NCBI GenBank assembly: GCA_015501075.1 | Contig: JADNYJ010000052.1 | Span: 62,001-126,000 of the forward strand | From: Gymnopilus junonius | Lineage: Eukaryota > Basidiomycota > Agaricomycetes > Agaricales > Galerinaceae | Length of the DNA: 64,000 bases | Reading direction: 5' to 3' | In this document: one piece after another, positions 1 through 10,473 of the stretch | Layout: the number at the start of each line of letters is the position of its first letter | Numbering within the stretch: position 1 is the stretch's first letter | Notes under the pieces: model-generated | Seen by the model: the letters and a program-made list of their open reading frames with translations, nothing else | What the model was told of the DNA's origin: nothing | The model's database searches: none | Made by a program: the position numbers and the translations under genes

Positions 1-1035
1 AGCAAAGGAGTTAGATAAATATGGATTTAATTTCAAGGACACGAACCGTCATCGTATTCTACCAGTCCGTCGAACAAAACGCGAGGCATGGAGATGGCAC
101 CACCAGGGAAGTAAGGGTTGTAGTTCATGCCTTCACGAATTTCAACTCCGGCTGGGGGGTCGATGTAGCCAGTAAGGAGAGAGAAGAGGTAGTCCTGGGA
201 CGAGATATGAATTTCGGACGCAAACCAGAAGATATAATCCTACTTACAGCACCACCGTGACGAGCCTTGATGATCAAACTGAGGTCAGGAGGCATAGCAC
301 CACCGTTGCTGGCTCTGGCAGCTTCTTCGTTAGGATATGGACCGGGCAAGTAGTCGGCAAGCTTTCCCGGTCTTTGGAACATCTCCCCTTGGTCATTAGG
401 ACCGTCGGTGTACTCGACTTCCTCAGCCATGGCTCGGGCCTCATCCGCGGTGTGCGAAACACCGACAAGGTTGCGCCAGGCAATACGGTCGAGCGAGTGA
501 CACGCTGCGCAGACTTCACGGTAGACTTGGTAACCTCTCCGGATGCTAAACAGAGAGGAATGAGAGCCGGATATGGGACGCGCTTTTTCGGTCCTACCTG
601 GCATGGTCGAACGTGTCTAGGACACCCTTGTGCGACCATGGGTATGCCACGGGGTGGAGACCTTCGTCGCTGAGATGGCTGGCATGGACTTCGCTGAGGA
701 AGGGGAGGGAGCCATAGAGCTGGGTGTACCAAGCGATAGAACCAACGGCGACGGCAGAGGCGGCAACGAGGGCCGTTCGGGAGGCAACAAAAGACTGACG
801 AAAATTAAGTGTAAATTAACTGAACCAAATACAATTGTACAACTGCACATACCTCAGCTGAAGCCTTGGTAGACGCGAAACGGACCTGTGACAAGAAATA
901 ATGACATGGTACTAACGGGAGAACAAACGAAAAACATACCGAAGCCGAACGGGCGCCAAAGAATAGCGTCGATGAGCGAGAAGGCCCCGCAGAGGCGGCT
1001 TTCTTGAAAGCCCCGGCAGAGAGCCTCGACAGCAT
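1..1035 (-). CDS. CYT1: Cytochrome c1, respiratory complex III (3' end outside window)
   Basis: Haem-carrying subunit of the ubiquinol-cytochrome c reductase of the inner mitochondrial membrane; it passes electrons from the Rieske protein to cytochrome c. Read right to left, the first exon starts at the ATG at 1035 with an Ala/Ser/Arg-rich presequence ([20 protein letters not shown]). The main exon (about 604-245) has the haem-binding motif VCAACHS, then [14 protein letters not shown] and the [20 protein letters not shown] segment. The next exon (about 170-51) has the [20 protein letters not shown] block, whose Met is the axial haem ligand in this family, and ends at EYDDG before an intron. 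The C-terminal membrane anchor lies beyond base 1. At least three short introns lie between 935 and 170. The assignment rests on family motifs and is secure; only the exact splice sites are inferred. Confidence 0.94.
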
Positions 1036-2620
1036 TTTAGTTTGCAAAGGTTTTTAGGGAGGAAAGGGAGGTCTACTGTCACGAGTAACGCGTGACCCCA
1101 CAAAACGGATGGAATCGGAGAACTAATCATCGCCCAATCGCAAGCTCTGCATTGCTTTCTCACGTGAAAGAGTCGAGAATCGAGACCCCTTTGCTCGTTG
1201 AACAGCTACTGCGACTGTGCCTCTTGCTTTTCTTTTTTATATTCTGTTAATATTTAGATCAGGTTCAACAATTACTTGACGGCTTCTCGCGATGACAATC
1301 TGCATCTTCTTCAAAGTTTTCCAGACTTCTGAATCTGTGGCCATCGGGCGTCAGATCTTCGCTGCTTTTTCACTCGCCTTTTGTCTCTGTGCGCGCCAAC
1401 ACCGGACCTTGTTCTCTTCTAAGTACTCCCATGCTTTCGTCGACTCGAGTGTTGGGCAGGGAGGACGTCAGACCGTCCTGACATGTACACGGCTCGGAGA
1501 TTTTAGTCCCAGCGTCAAAAATACTTGTGCACCTGCACACTCGCAATAGCCGGCTTTAAAGATTTAGACAATTGTCCTTGTTCTCTTCGGGAACCCCGAC
1601 TCTAGCGCCGAACTTCGAATTCACATACACACTCGGGACATTTATCCAATCGCGTCTGGTTTAATAATTGTTAATCTAGCTTCCACTGTCAACTCTCATA
1701 CATACATATTGCACGCTTCGGACCTCGACTCACCTGTAAGGCTTGTATTCTGTGAAGTGGCCGTTTCCTTGGACCAAACAAATTCATGTGCCTTTCAATT
1801 CACATCGCTTAAAAAACACGTATTACTTTTTGCTGTTGTCTTGCCAGAGTCGAGTGCATTCAATATTTCGGACTTCCGGCCTGGTTCACCACACAAATTG
1901 CGCCTCCCTTATCCCACCGTCTTCTTTTCTTCCCCGTGTTCCTCATATCTTCATATACGTGCGGCTACGTACCGTGTGCATGAAACCGAGATTTACGTCT
2001 AAATACCTCACTGGATACATATTTCAATTCATTGGTAATTCCTGCTTGAATTTTCAATGTCCGAAGGTAGACGACCTTCATACTGTACCTGGAATACGTC
2101 ACGTGATAAGCGTGACATGACTGATAATACACTGCAATTTTAAAATTGCTAAGGCTCACTCATATGTTGCCCTGCGGCCATAAAAATTTGCCACATTATG
2201 CTGACTACATACTTTTATAATAACTAACCACATAGAGTGTAATAGACCTCTATTTAAAAATAGTAGAAAGATGCCATTGCTCTGCCGAATAGTTATTTCC
2301 AAATTTGGTCGGGATAGTCACAGAAAAGTAACAGTACGTGACGTATTCCTCGTCTACCTTAGCAACAACCCGAGAAAGGTACAGTGAGTCCAAAAGCGTC
2401 ATTCACTCATAAGGGAACAATGAATACATCCAAAAGTAAGCATATTAAAGTAACTGAGAGAGGGTACAGAAAGAAAAAGAAAATAGCAGTACACAAGGCT
2501 AATTGCTCAAGGTAACTTGTGCAGAGTGGTCCTTGCTGCTAGAGCGGTGCTGAAAGCAACTGAAACGATGAAACGCATGAGGTGTGCACATCCTAAGTGT
2601 AGTGATATGAATCGCATTTC
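1036..2620. other. Gene-free stretch between CYT1 start and CYSTM gene end
   Basis: The left part must hold the CYT1 promoter. Plus-strand ORFs of 85-125 codons occur at 1292-1549 and 1743-2120, but they overlap each other in different frames, have no recognisable motif and no intron or codon pattern like the neighbours. I see nothing else I can support. Confidence 0.5.
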
Positions 2621-3319
2621 TTAGAATAAGCAATCGCAGATTTCTGGGCGAAGAAGAATCAACGTCAGTCATCCTTAGTTCACCCCACACCAACAAAAAA
2701 TCAGAACGTACCCTCAGCGCAGCAGCATAAGCACATTCCAGCTAAGCAAGCCATGCATCCACCATTGCCTCCTTTTTCAGCGGGCTGTTGACTAAATATC
2801 GAGAATAGGATACGTCATACGTCAGGCCTCTTCCATTCGGCAACCAGATGTAAATAAGGGAAGTCCTTACACATATACAGTCTGGGGACCAGGCTGAGGC
2901 TGGTAGCCTTGCTGGGGATACCCTCCTTGCTGATAACCACCTTGGTAAGCCTGCTGAGGTTGCTGAAAGTGTAGGATATGATTTAAGTAGCTGTAATGAG
3001 AATATGCCGATAGCTCCGGAAACTTACTTGAGGGTAGTAACCTCCTTGTTGAGGGGGACCTGTATGAAAATGAAATGGAAGGGTTAAGTGACAGCTTCAA
3101 TGTCCAGTGTCAATGCCAGAACAAGAAGAGAGTTAGGGATTCCGCAATGCAAACAGTCCCAGAAATTAGATTTCCGCTAATTCAGGACTGATTCCGGAGG
3201 GTAATCCCGTAATCCACCCAAAATTACAATGACAGGTGGTCCGACATGCATACCTTGAGGTGGGTAATATCCTCCTTGGTGTTGCTGACCAGCAGGGTTA
3301 TAGTAATCTTGAGCACTCA
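2621..3319 (-). CDS. Small cysteine-rich membrane (CYSTM) protein
   Basis: Short protein of about 80-90 residues in five exons. The N-terminal half is made of Tyr/Gln/Gly/Pro repeats (MSAQDYYNPAGQQHQGGYYP, then QGGYQQGGYPQQGYQPQPGP). The C-terminal half is a Cys-rich hydrophobic patch ending CMACLAGMCLCCCAEEICDC plus LF. This is the CYSTM architecture: a disordered Pro/Gln/Tyr region followed by a Cys-rich helix, found in small tail-anchored proteins linked to stress tolerance. Splicing of the last intron (2644-2705, donor GTACGT, acceptor CAG) is what yields the canonical AEEICDCLF end; reading through it would stop early as AEGTF. Function beyond membrane association and stress is not established for fungal members. 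Confidence 0.82.
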
Positions 3320-4823
3320 TCGTTTACTGATAATCGTGAAAGCGTAAGGGAAATAAGAAGAAAGGGATCAGAGAAGAGAGGTGCTGAGGAATGGGAGAGG
3401 AGGCGGATGAAAAGGTGCTGTCGGACTTCAAGAAAGAGGGCCACTTGATCGGCGCATGCCTCTTTGTTTGTCCCGGTTGACTCACGAGCCTTCCGCGTGG
3501 CCGACATGCGCGCAGCCCGCCGTGCCGCTTCACAGCCTCGAAAGCTCAAATTTCAAAGCCTGTAACCTGAGCACCTTCATGTTTGACCTTTTCTAAGCCC
3601 AGAAAGCCCGGCTCGGCCTTCTTTGCGAACAATTCTGTGTTGGCTATAACTACGCAATAGGTCAACAGTCAGTCACCCTTGCGAAGGAGTGCGAAGACCG
3701 CCAAGAGGATAAAGGTTTTGACAATGGGACAAGGCTGATTGCTCTTCGATGCACAACGGTAACGTACCGCCCATCTACAGGGGTGACTGCGGCAGCCTAT
3801 GTTGTCCTCATCCGCAGTCCTTGGAACGAAATCCTGCTATTAGTCTATAAAGCAGTGCTCGGAGTTTTTCCAGTCTGCTGTCGCTGCCTAGTTATATCGT
3901 CGACTGTTACTCTGACTGCAACGACCTGGCTTACTAGAATGATTCAAATGACATAAGCTTATAGACATGACTGTGGTATGCTCGTGCAGAGTAGAATATT
4001 GCTCTAAAGCAATGCTCGGAGTTTTTTGTCCGCTCTCATTGCCTGGTAAGATCGGCTGCTCCTCCGTCCTGGCATACTATTATTTAGTAATTGCTCTGCT
4101 CGCTTCTCCGATGCTCGTGGTTTTTCTTACGCTCTATGAGTATATGTACCTTGTGCATACCGAAGGAGAATGCAGCCTGGACCACTTACATAGTGATATG
4201 TCACGCATCTCGTTCGAATAAAAGGCTTCTGTTATATATCTGATAACTGTTCTCGTCAGCGATCTGTCTACAAATTGAGCCCTAACCACGGATCCTGTCG
4301 AAAACCATTCTCGCAGGCCAAAGACTTGGCTCCGGCAAAGCGTAAATCCGACTACTACCGTCTCTTCCCGACTCGCTGAATTCACATTTTTTTTGTCAGG
4401 TTGAAAAGGGTCGACCACGTAGAAGGTGCTTCTCTCGTGCTAAAAAGTCAGATTCAGGTAAATGAATGACGTCACCCGAAAAAATAGCCTAAGAATAAAC
4501 TGCATTCCAAAAATACGTACAATACCCCTGCCCTTCAAAGAAAGGGTCTGGATTCTGCAAGGAATGCGCTTTTGTTGGGTTATTTTCAAAAATAACGGAA
4601 CAAAAGGAGGGTTTTGATCTATTAGATCGAATGATTGAGTAAAATGTTGAGGCGAGCGAGATTTACCCGCTTTTGAGTTTACATCGCAGCAGGAAAATAG
4701 GTATGAGATGACACACACAGGCCCATTTGATTTTTTTTACAAACTAATTCAAAAACCCTGCAATCTCATCGTAACTTTTATCGACAATTTGTAGTCAATG
4801 GAGACATTTGATGAAGGCACTCT
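3320..4823. other. Gene-free stretch with degenerate direct repeats
   Basis: Between the CYSTM start and the velvet gene stop. It should contain the CYSTM promoter near 3320-3600. Short ORFs here lack motifs. Degenerate direct repeats are annotated separately at 3846-4140. Confidence 0.5.
3846..4140 (+). repeat. Degenerate direct repeats, unit about 50 bp
   Basis: Bases 3846-3892 and 4001-4050 share a pattern: CTATAAAGCAGTGCTCGGAG versus CTCTAAAGCAATGCTCGGAG, then a T-run, then TCTGCTGTCGCTGCCTAG versus CCGCTCTCATTGCCTGG. A third, weaker copy follows at about 4092-4140 (GCTCTGCTCGCTTCTCCGAT then GCTCGTGGTTTTTCTTACGC). Starts are about 155 and 90 bp apart. Origin unknown. Confidence 0.5.
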
Positions 4824-5902
4824 TCATCTGCCTGGCTGGTAAGGCATGTTCGCAAACATTCTTGCACCCTGCCGAACGAAGCTTTGCGTCAGACGCGTTG
4901 GAGCTTGAAAAAGGAACAGATTTAGTATACAGTGTTCATCGATAAGATAGAAAGCATAGTCAAACAACACACGTGCTGCTGTATACTCGCGAAGAGGTAG
5001 AGCTTCGAAGGGTCTTGTGCGTGCTTCGGCAAGGTGTGTACCATGTTCGACCAATCCTGCAGGATCGGAACTACGACGCCAACGAAGATTATCGTACGGT
5101 GTGACATACTTGGGGCACACATACAAAATGCGGTAAACTTACCTGCTAATCCGTGTAAGGGTGACTCCGAGTTGATAGCGACCGCGCTGCCGGATACTGA
5201 CATCTGGAAAGAGAAAGAACAAACCCATGTTTCCTTGAAGATCTTCTAGCTGTTCGACAGTTGACACAAGGTGGCCGTAAAGTGTGGGTGGGTTCTGGCT
5301 GATGCCCCTGCCTATGAACGATCCCGCATCCAAAGGCGTCGAGCCGTCAGCAGAGTGAAGCGACAGATGAGCAACGAGGAAAGGCAGTTCCGCTTCGCTA
5401 AATAGGCAATACAGTAAGGTCATTGGAAATCCCGCTGTAATATTCTGAAAAGCCTACGGAACGATTGAGTTACCCGAGGGGTCTCTGACAGTCAATTGCG
5501 CAATTATCGGAGGGGTTAGAGGCACTCTGGATAGATACGCCGCCCCAAATTCCGCGGTCCGCAGAGGATGTTGCACAATTTCCAAATGGTAACTCCTAAA
5601 AGCTTTGAGCACTCCACATTATTCCACTTTTCTATTTAATCTATGACGAACCTTGCACGGGTCTCCGATAAAAGAGAAGAGACCTGGATACGCGGCTGAG
5701 GTCGGCTAAATGGGACGGGAGAAGGAGCAGACAGGTCTGCAAGTGAACTGTGGCTTGAAGGAGGGCTTTGGGTCGACCTCGACGAAGATATTACAGAACC
5801 GAAGGAGGAACGTGGCGAAGAAGACCCGCTGCCAGAACTGGCAGATGAATGGATGGGGCTTGGCGACCATGAATGAATATGAAGTAACAAATATTTAACG
5901 CT
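4824..5902 (-). CDS. Velvet-domain transcriptional regulator (VosA/VelB-like)
   Basis: Velvet proteins are fungal DNA-binding regulators that link development, spore maturation and secondary metabolism, usually as dimers in the nucleus. The N-terminal exon seen is Ser/Pro-rich and low-complexity (about 5902-5655). The velvet domain follows: HLEIVQHPLRTAEFGAAYLS, RVPLTPPIIAQLTVRDPSG, then LPFLVAHLSLHSADGSTPLD, then LEDLQGNMGLFFLFPDVSIR, RQRGRYQLGVTLTRIS. Later exons give ARTRPFEALPLREYTAA and APTRLTQSFVRQGARMFANM, with the stop TGA at 4824-4826. The order and wording fit the VosA/VelB branch better than VeA. The first exon is unresolved: the Ser-rich exon has no in-frame ATG, so the true start lies upstream of 5902, beyond an intron I could not place. 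Confidence 0.85.
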
Positions 5903-5905
5903 CAA

Positions 5906-6603
5906 GGTTCGAGCATAAAACCTTTCTTTGGACGCCTCCGAACAGAATTGGATAAAATGGCCACAGGCGGCATGTGACAGAAATGTTTATACTTTTGAAG
6001 ACCTTCATATCCAGCTATTGGAGATAAGAGTGAGAGTTATGTAAAATGGAGGAGCAATAGATAAAAGAAACCAACTTTTCTATTCAGACGAAGGAAACCA
6101 CACACACGTTTGCTTTTGAGTGATAGCATGAGAGGGTTTACCCCAGACATAGGTAGCTCTTTTTGTTCCAGATGGCCATCGAAAAAATAGCTTTCATAAT
6201 ATGGAGGCTCAGCAATATGAAGGGAGCGGTGGCAGTCAAATGACATCGTCATCAGACGTAAAATTACTTTAGGGTAACAGTAGGCGATCTTGGGAACGAC
6301 TGGCGAAGGAATATCTAACAGAAGATCATTTATAGCATTCATGCGAGGGGCGACGACCTAATCTGATAATGCTCGAAGCAGAAACAAGGCGACTTAACAT
6401 CTAAAGTTCTGGAAGTATGTCAGAAAGTGAAGGTGATGATGACAGGGTTTCGTCAATCGCCAACCAGCTGGGAAATAGGTGCTCAAATACTGAGTACTGA
6501 CTCGACTTCGGTGCATGTTCTTCGGATACTCAGAGATCTGCCAAGGTACGGGAGCCGGGATAAGGGGAGAAAATTAAGGTTGTAAATACATTAGGAGATC
6601 TCA
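5906..6603. other. Stretch between velvet gene and TIM23 stop; unresolved 5' exon of velvet gene
   Basis: It must hold the first exon and promoter of the velvet gene. A minus-strand ORF from ATG 6342 to 6037 (101 codons) has no recognised motif. A minus-strand ATG near 5972 (MPPVAILSNSVRRRP) is another candidate first exon, but its reading phase does not join cleanly to the Ser-rich exon. On the plus strand, 6419-6570 could encode a tiny two-exon protein starting MSESEGDDDRVSSIANQLGN, which I cannot support further. Confidence 0.35.
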
Positions 6604-7541
6604 TCAGATACTTTTTTTCACATAACTCCAAGCTCCTGCCATGGTTGTGCCAACAGCAGCAGCTGCAATGGCCGGCTTGACCCCAGCTGACGGAAAGGAA
6701 ACAAGGCTGAGAAAAAAGACCGGTATACAGAACAACGAAGACATACCAGTCGATTTGAATATGGCGCCTGTCAGTGAGCCAGCTGCCATGCTGCCCAGCA
6801 TGTCGTGCTTTCCTCTAATTGCATCGATGGTAGAGTTAACTCCATTGTACAGAAGGGCTATAAAAAGGCGATTTCATTGGACCTGCATCGCATCCACATC
6901 GGCAATGACGCGAACTTACCCATCACTCCGGCCGAATTACCTATGAAAGTTCCTCTACGTGTGATAGAGTTCAAGATACTGTTGATCCGCAACCTAGGGT
7001 TTGAGACGGCAATAGGCCTTCGAGCACCTTCACGGAATCCCCATGCACCGCCAAGCGCCAGACCTAGAGAAAGGAGGGTGAACATGTGACAAAATAAAAC
7101 AATAAGAGGCCTAAAGGTGGGACGTTTGAGATGTCGAGATAAGGTGAGAGATATTGAGGGAGAAAACGAGGCCTTAAGCGAGGACGGACGAACGAAAAGA
7201 GTAAGTTGAAAGAGATCCAACATACCACTGAGATACATGGTACCGGTCCCATAACACAGGTCGTCACTCCACCCCCTGGAGGGTATTGCCGTATGAGCTC
7301 CAGGAAGCTCGGTTGTCTTGTCATCATCAAGAAGCAAGTAATCCAGTTTATCCCCCAAATCTGCCAACGGGTGTAGTCTGGCGGGGTCGTACGCTGCCAT
7401 GAGCAAGTCGGAGGACGTGACGGCTTGTTCTGGGGCCACTGGGCTGTCTGACCGCGAAAATGTTGTGGTCCGCAAGACATCGGTGGGACTTTGAGACGAG
7501 GATGCTTGAGACTGGAGGTCACCGGAATTTGAAGAGGACAT
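6604..7541 (-). CDS. TIM23: Mitochondrial inner-membrane import channel TIM23
   Basis: Channel subunit of the presequence translocase, which imports matrix proteins across the inner mitochondrial membrane. Four exons. The start MSSSNSGDLQ (ATG 7541) is followed by a polar Ser-rich N-terminus with the intermembrane-space segment DLLMAAYDPARLHPLADLGD. The first membrane block is DDLCYGTGTMYLSG, spliced to LALGGAWGFREGARRP, then NPRLRINSILNSITRRGTFI, NSAGVMALLYNGVNSTIDAI, GKHDMLGSMAAGSLTGAIFK and, after a last intron, AGVKPAIAAAAVGTTMAGAW with stop at 6604. Gly-rich membrane helices and the RRG signature are typical of the Tim17/22/23 family, and the long hydrophilic N-terminus separates TIM23 from TIM17. 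It shares a 176 bp divergent promoter region with the mitochondrial TPR gene on the other side. Confidence 0.93.
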
Positions 7542-7717
7542 GGCAAAGAATGGCGAAAAAGAAGGGAAAAATGGAATACAGACGGTGACGGGGAGTCGAA
7601 AAAATAGGTATGACAAATTTCAAACACCGCGATATTGTTAATGCTACTTTCACGTGATGCATTCCAACCATATTTTCTGCAGTGGCGCAGTGCATCTCGA
7701 CTTGCACGTCTTGCAAT
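7542..7717. promoter_or_regulatory. Bidirectional promoter region TIM23 / TPR protein
   Basis: The two start codons are 176 bp apart on opposite strands, so this segment must hold both promoters. Both products have mitochondrial features. A CACGTG-like CACGTGA lies at about 7651. No other element is clear. Confidence 0.5.
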
Positions 7718-8802
7718 ATGGCTTCTCGCAGAATAACAGCTCTCCTCAGATTGTCAACTCGTTCTGCATGTCCGGCAATATCGCTCGCGGTATATCGGAC
7801 TTCTCTTCCCGCCATTTCCGGCTTGCAGACAGGAATTACCGGGAGAAATCTCTTCACCTCCAGGCGTGCGTCATTCGTCTCTCAAGCTGTCTATTTTGCG
7901 CCTCATTTACACTCGTTATCTAAGGCTGGGCTTCATCTGTTACCCCACAGTCATCGGCCTCTGACCCTGCAGAGGCTGAGGCCTTGCGCTGTCTCGAGCA
8001 AGGAACTGCTAAGCTAGAGGAAGGCGACGTCCAAGGTGCAAAATCTCTCTACAAACGTAGTGTTGAAATAAAACGCAACGCCAGCTCGTTGTTTAACCTT
8101 GGTGTCACGCATTACCATCTGAGTTTGTCCGGTTCTTCCTTCCATCTGCTGCCTTCTCATTCGTGTTCTGCTATAAGAGGAGTATGATGATGCTATTGCT
8201 GCCTGGAAGGAGTCTATAGCGCTGCAACCATCTAGCCCCGACGCTCACACGAGTAGGCAATCTCTTGACCCACTTTATAGCGAATGTGCTCAAAACTCTG
8301 GACTCCAGATCTTGCCAGTGCCTACATCATTTCGCCAGGTTCTTGGATTTTAATCTATCATGAGAAATCTTTTAATCAAGCTTTTCCGTTTCAGTATCCC
8401 GTCCGGATCTCGCTCTGCACCATCTGGAGTAAGCTCAATTTTTCGCTGTCACCCACCCGCCCTTCACCAACTCGGCCATAGAATTGCATCTTCTCTGTCC
8501 CCGGAAGACCCTGAGATCGCCTTCAATCATGCTGCCGTTCTCGAAGCAAGTGGGTGGAAGTTTCTTTGCCCTATTGTAGTTATATTTAATGTTATGTGAA
8601 AGCTGGAAAGCTTGAAGAAGCTCTCGAGAAGTATAAACTCAGCGAACAGTTTGGTGTTGCCCGTGCCGCTGTGCACATCCGTAATGTACGTACATCTTAC
8701 CTCATTTTATATTGTATGCTCATTGTTTGCCTGCAGGTCAGCGCGAAGCTTCTCCAAAAAAGAATGACAGAATCACAAGGGGCGTCAAAACCAGAGCAAT
8801 GA
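7718..8802 (+). CDS. Mitochondrial TPR-repeat protein
   Basis: The start at 7718 (MASRRITALLRLSTRS) gives an Arg/Ser/Leu-rich, acid-free N-terminus typical of a mitochondrial presequence, which extends through VYRTSLPAISGLQTGITGRN. Later exons form TPR-like helix pairs: AEALRCLEQGTAKLEEGDVQ, GAKSLYKRSVEIKRNASSLF, NLGVTHYHL, EYDDAIAAWKESIALQPSSP, TNLASAYIISP, RPDLALHHLE, SLSPEDPEIAFNHAAVLEA, TGKLEEALEKYKLSEQFGVA, RAAVHIRN, ending VSAKLLQKRM and stop at 8800-8802. About seven exons; introns are 50-90 nt. TPR arrays bind partner proteins, and the partner here is unknown. The divergent arrangement with TIM23 suggests, but does not show, shared mitochondrial regulation. Confidence 0.82.
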
Positions 8803-8996
8803 GCTCGCGGCCCGTAGATTATCACAAAATTCCGCCTCGTATACTTTTGCAAAGTGGGAAGGCTCCTCTGGTGAGAGTTGATAGATTTAATTACCTACGC
8901 AGGGACGCACTGGATTACTTTTGCCATTGGGTCGCTTAATGAAACTTGGCAGACAAAGCGGGCGACATATTACTCAACGTGAAATATTGTACACTG

Positions 8997-10177
8997 TTAG
9001 TCGATGACAATTGGATCCTCTCCAGCACCGGCACCTTGTCTATTAATTTCGGTCCCACTGCTTGGATCCAGTGCCTCACCACCAGAACGGGGCAGCAAAC
9101 CTCGCCCACTTCCGCGTAACCCGCCAGGCATTCCACGATACGGTGTACTTGTTGAACCGCGAAGATTATGCGGCTCGGGAAAAAAACTACCTCTAGAAAC
9201 ACGGTAATTAGGACGGCTATTTTCACCCCATACACCGCGACGTCCTCGATAAGAATTTCCTCGAAAGGAAGAGTATCCGGACCCAGGGCGGCCCAGAGGA
9301 GTATCGGACACTATAAGGGGCGTATTTTGAACTCGTTGTAAAATAGACGTGATGTCAGACCGGGTATAAACTGGGAACGGATGGTCTGATGGTTTGACAT
9401 AGAGAATTCGCTCATAACCTTCATGCGGAGCGGGGTGCTCAAAGTCTGCTGCGAAGCGCGACAGTACGGACATCCCAAGCTCTGGGCTCGTGATAGTGGG
9501 GTGAAATGTTCCTATATATTTTCAGCATTCGAAGCCTCAGTCAGTAAAATTATTTCATAGCTTTATTTGACGGGGAAGACCTACGGGTCTGCAGGCGAGC
9601 GGCACAAACCTGTGGGGAAACCAGACTATCAAAATTGGAAATTTAAAAGGCCAATGATTCTGGGTGTCCCACCTCATACGGCGTGTCGAAAACAATAACC
9701 CAGACCGCCGTTCCGGGAAATTCGCGGGCGATATCAATCCAATACGACCTTTGCCTATCTCCTTCTCGTTAGCTTTTTCAAGTGATCATGAAAATAAGGG
9801 ACACGGGGACCTCTTAATGTCCCAATGACCGAGTCTCATGCCTATGGAACTCACATAGCGTTAAAGTTTGTGCGATCGACGCAAACCGAAAGCCCTTGAT
9901 TTAGAGTTTCGATTGCTAATTGTTCAACTCGACGTCTATCGCCCAGATCATCTTGATTGCATCTGCAAAATTGTGGATAATGCTGCTGAAGTGCCTCCGC
10001 GAACGTAGACTTCAGTACATAGGCTGAACTGTTAGATTATTTTGGTAAACAATGAAGGGCAGAGGAAAACCTTACTTTACCGGAGGCTATAAGTCCACAC
10101 AGAATGAGTACAATCTTGCTATGCATCTGGAACTCTGAACCTTCCACCTCATCCGAGCCAGTGGGAAAGGACGACAT
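8997..10177 (-). CDS. P-loop polynucleotide-kinase-like protein with RG-rich tail
   Basis: The start at 10177 (MSSFPTGSDEVEGSEF) leads to a Walker A loop split by an intron: IVLILCGLIASGK joined to STFAEALQQHYPQ. Next come RCNQDDLGDRRRVEQLAIET and LSVCVDRTNFN (Walker B-like), then SYWIDIAREFPGTAVWVIVF, then VCAARLQTRTFHPTITSPEL, then GMSVLSRFAADFEHPAPHEG and YERILYVKP. This matches the AAA_33/PNKP-type kinase fold that phosphorylates nucleic-acid or small-molecule hydroxyls; the actual substrate is unknown. The last about 100 residues are Gly/Arg/Ser-rich (GNSYRGRRGVW, MPGGLRGSGRGLLPRSGG), an RNA-binding-type tail, ending GAGEDPIVID. The 158-codon ORF 8997-9473 is only the last exon. No phosphatase domain was seen, unlike animal PNKP. 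Confidence 0.8.
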
Positions 10178-10473
10178 GGCGGTCCTGGTTAACGTTGACA
10201 GGGCAAATACAGTTCGAGCAATCGGATATAGTTTCGATCTTCTCACCAAACCTAAAGATCTAATCGGTATACATATGTGGTCATAGTGAGTCAGAGCCCA
10301 GACATATAACAGCATCACATATTTCGAGATATCAGTAACCTCTCCATCATGATGCAGAAGCTGCAAGGAAGTCCTTGTACCAAATAGCAGGGACCTTACG
10401 GAATCTAAACATCATAGAATATTATATTCATTCCTTCGCACCGTGGGTCATGATTAGCAGAGATACTTATGTG

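Noticed and set aside
1743..2120. 125-codon plus-strand ORF
   Set aside because: It overlaps another ORF in a second frame, has random-looking composition and no motif.
6037..6342. 101-codon minus-strand ORF upstream of the velvet gene
   Set aside because: It has an ATG but no recognised motif, and it does not join in phase to the velvet exon.
8997..9473. Stand-alone 158-codon gene
   Set aside because: The codons before its ATG continue the kinase frame (FHPTITSPELG), so it is the last exon of the P-loop kinase gene.
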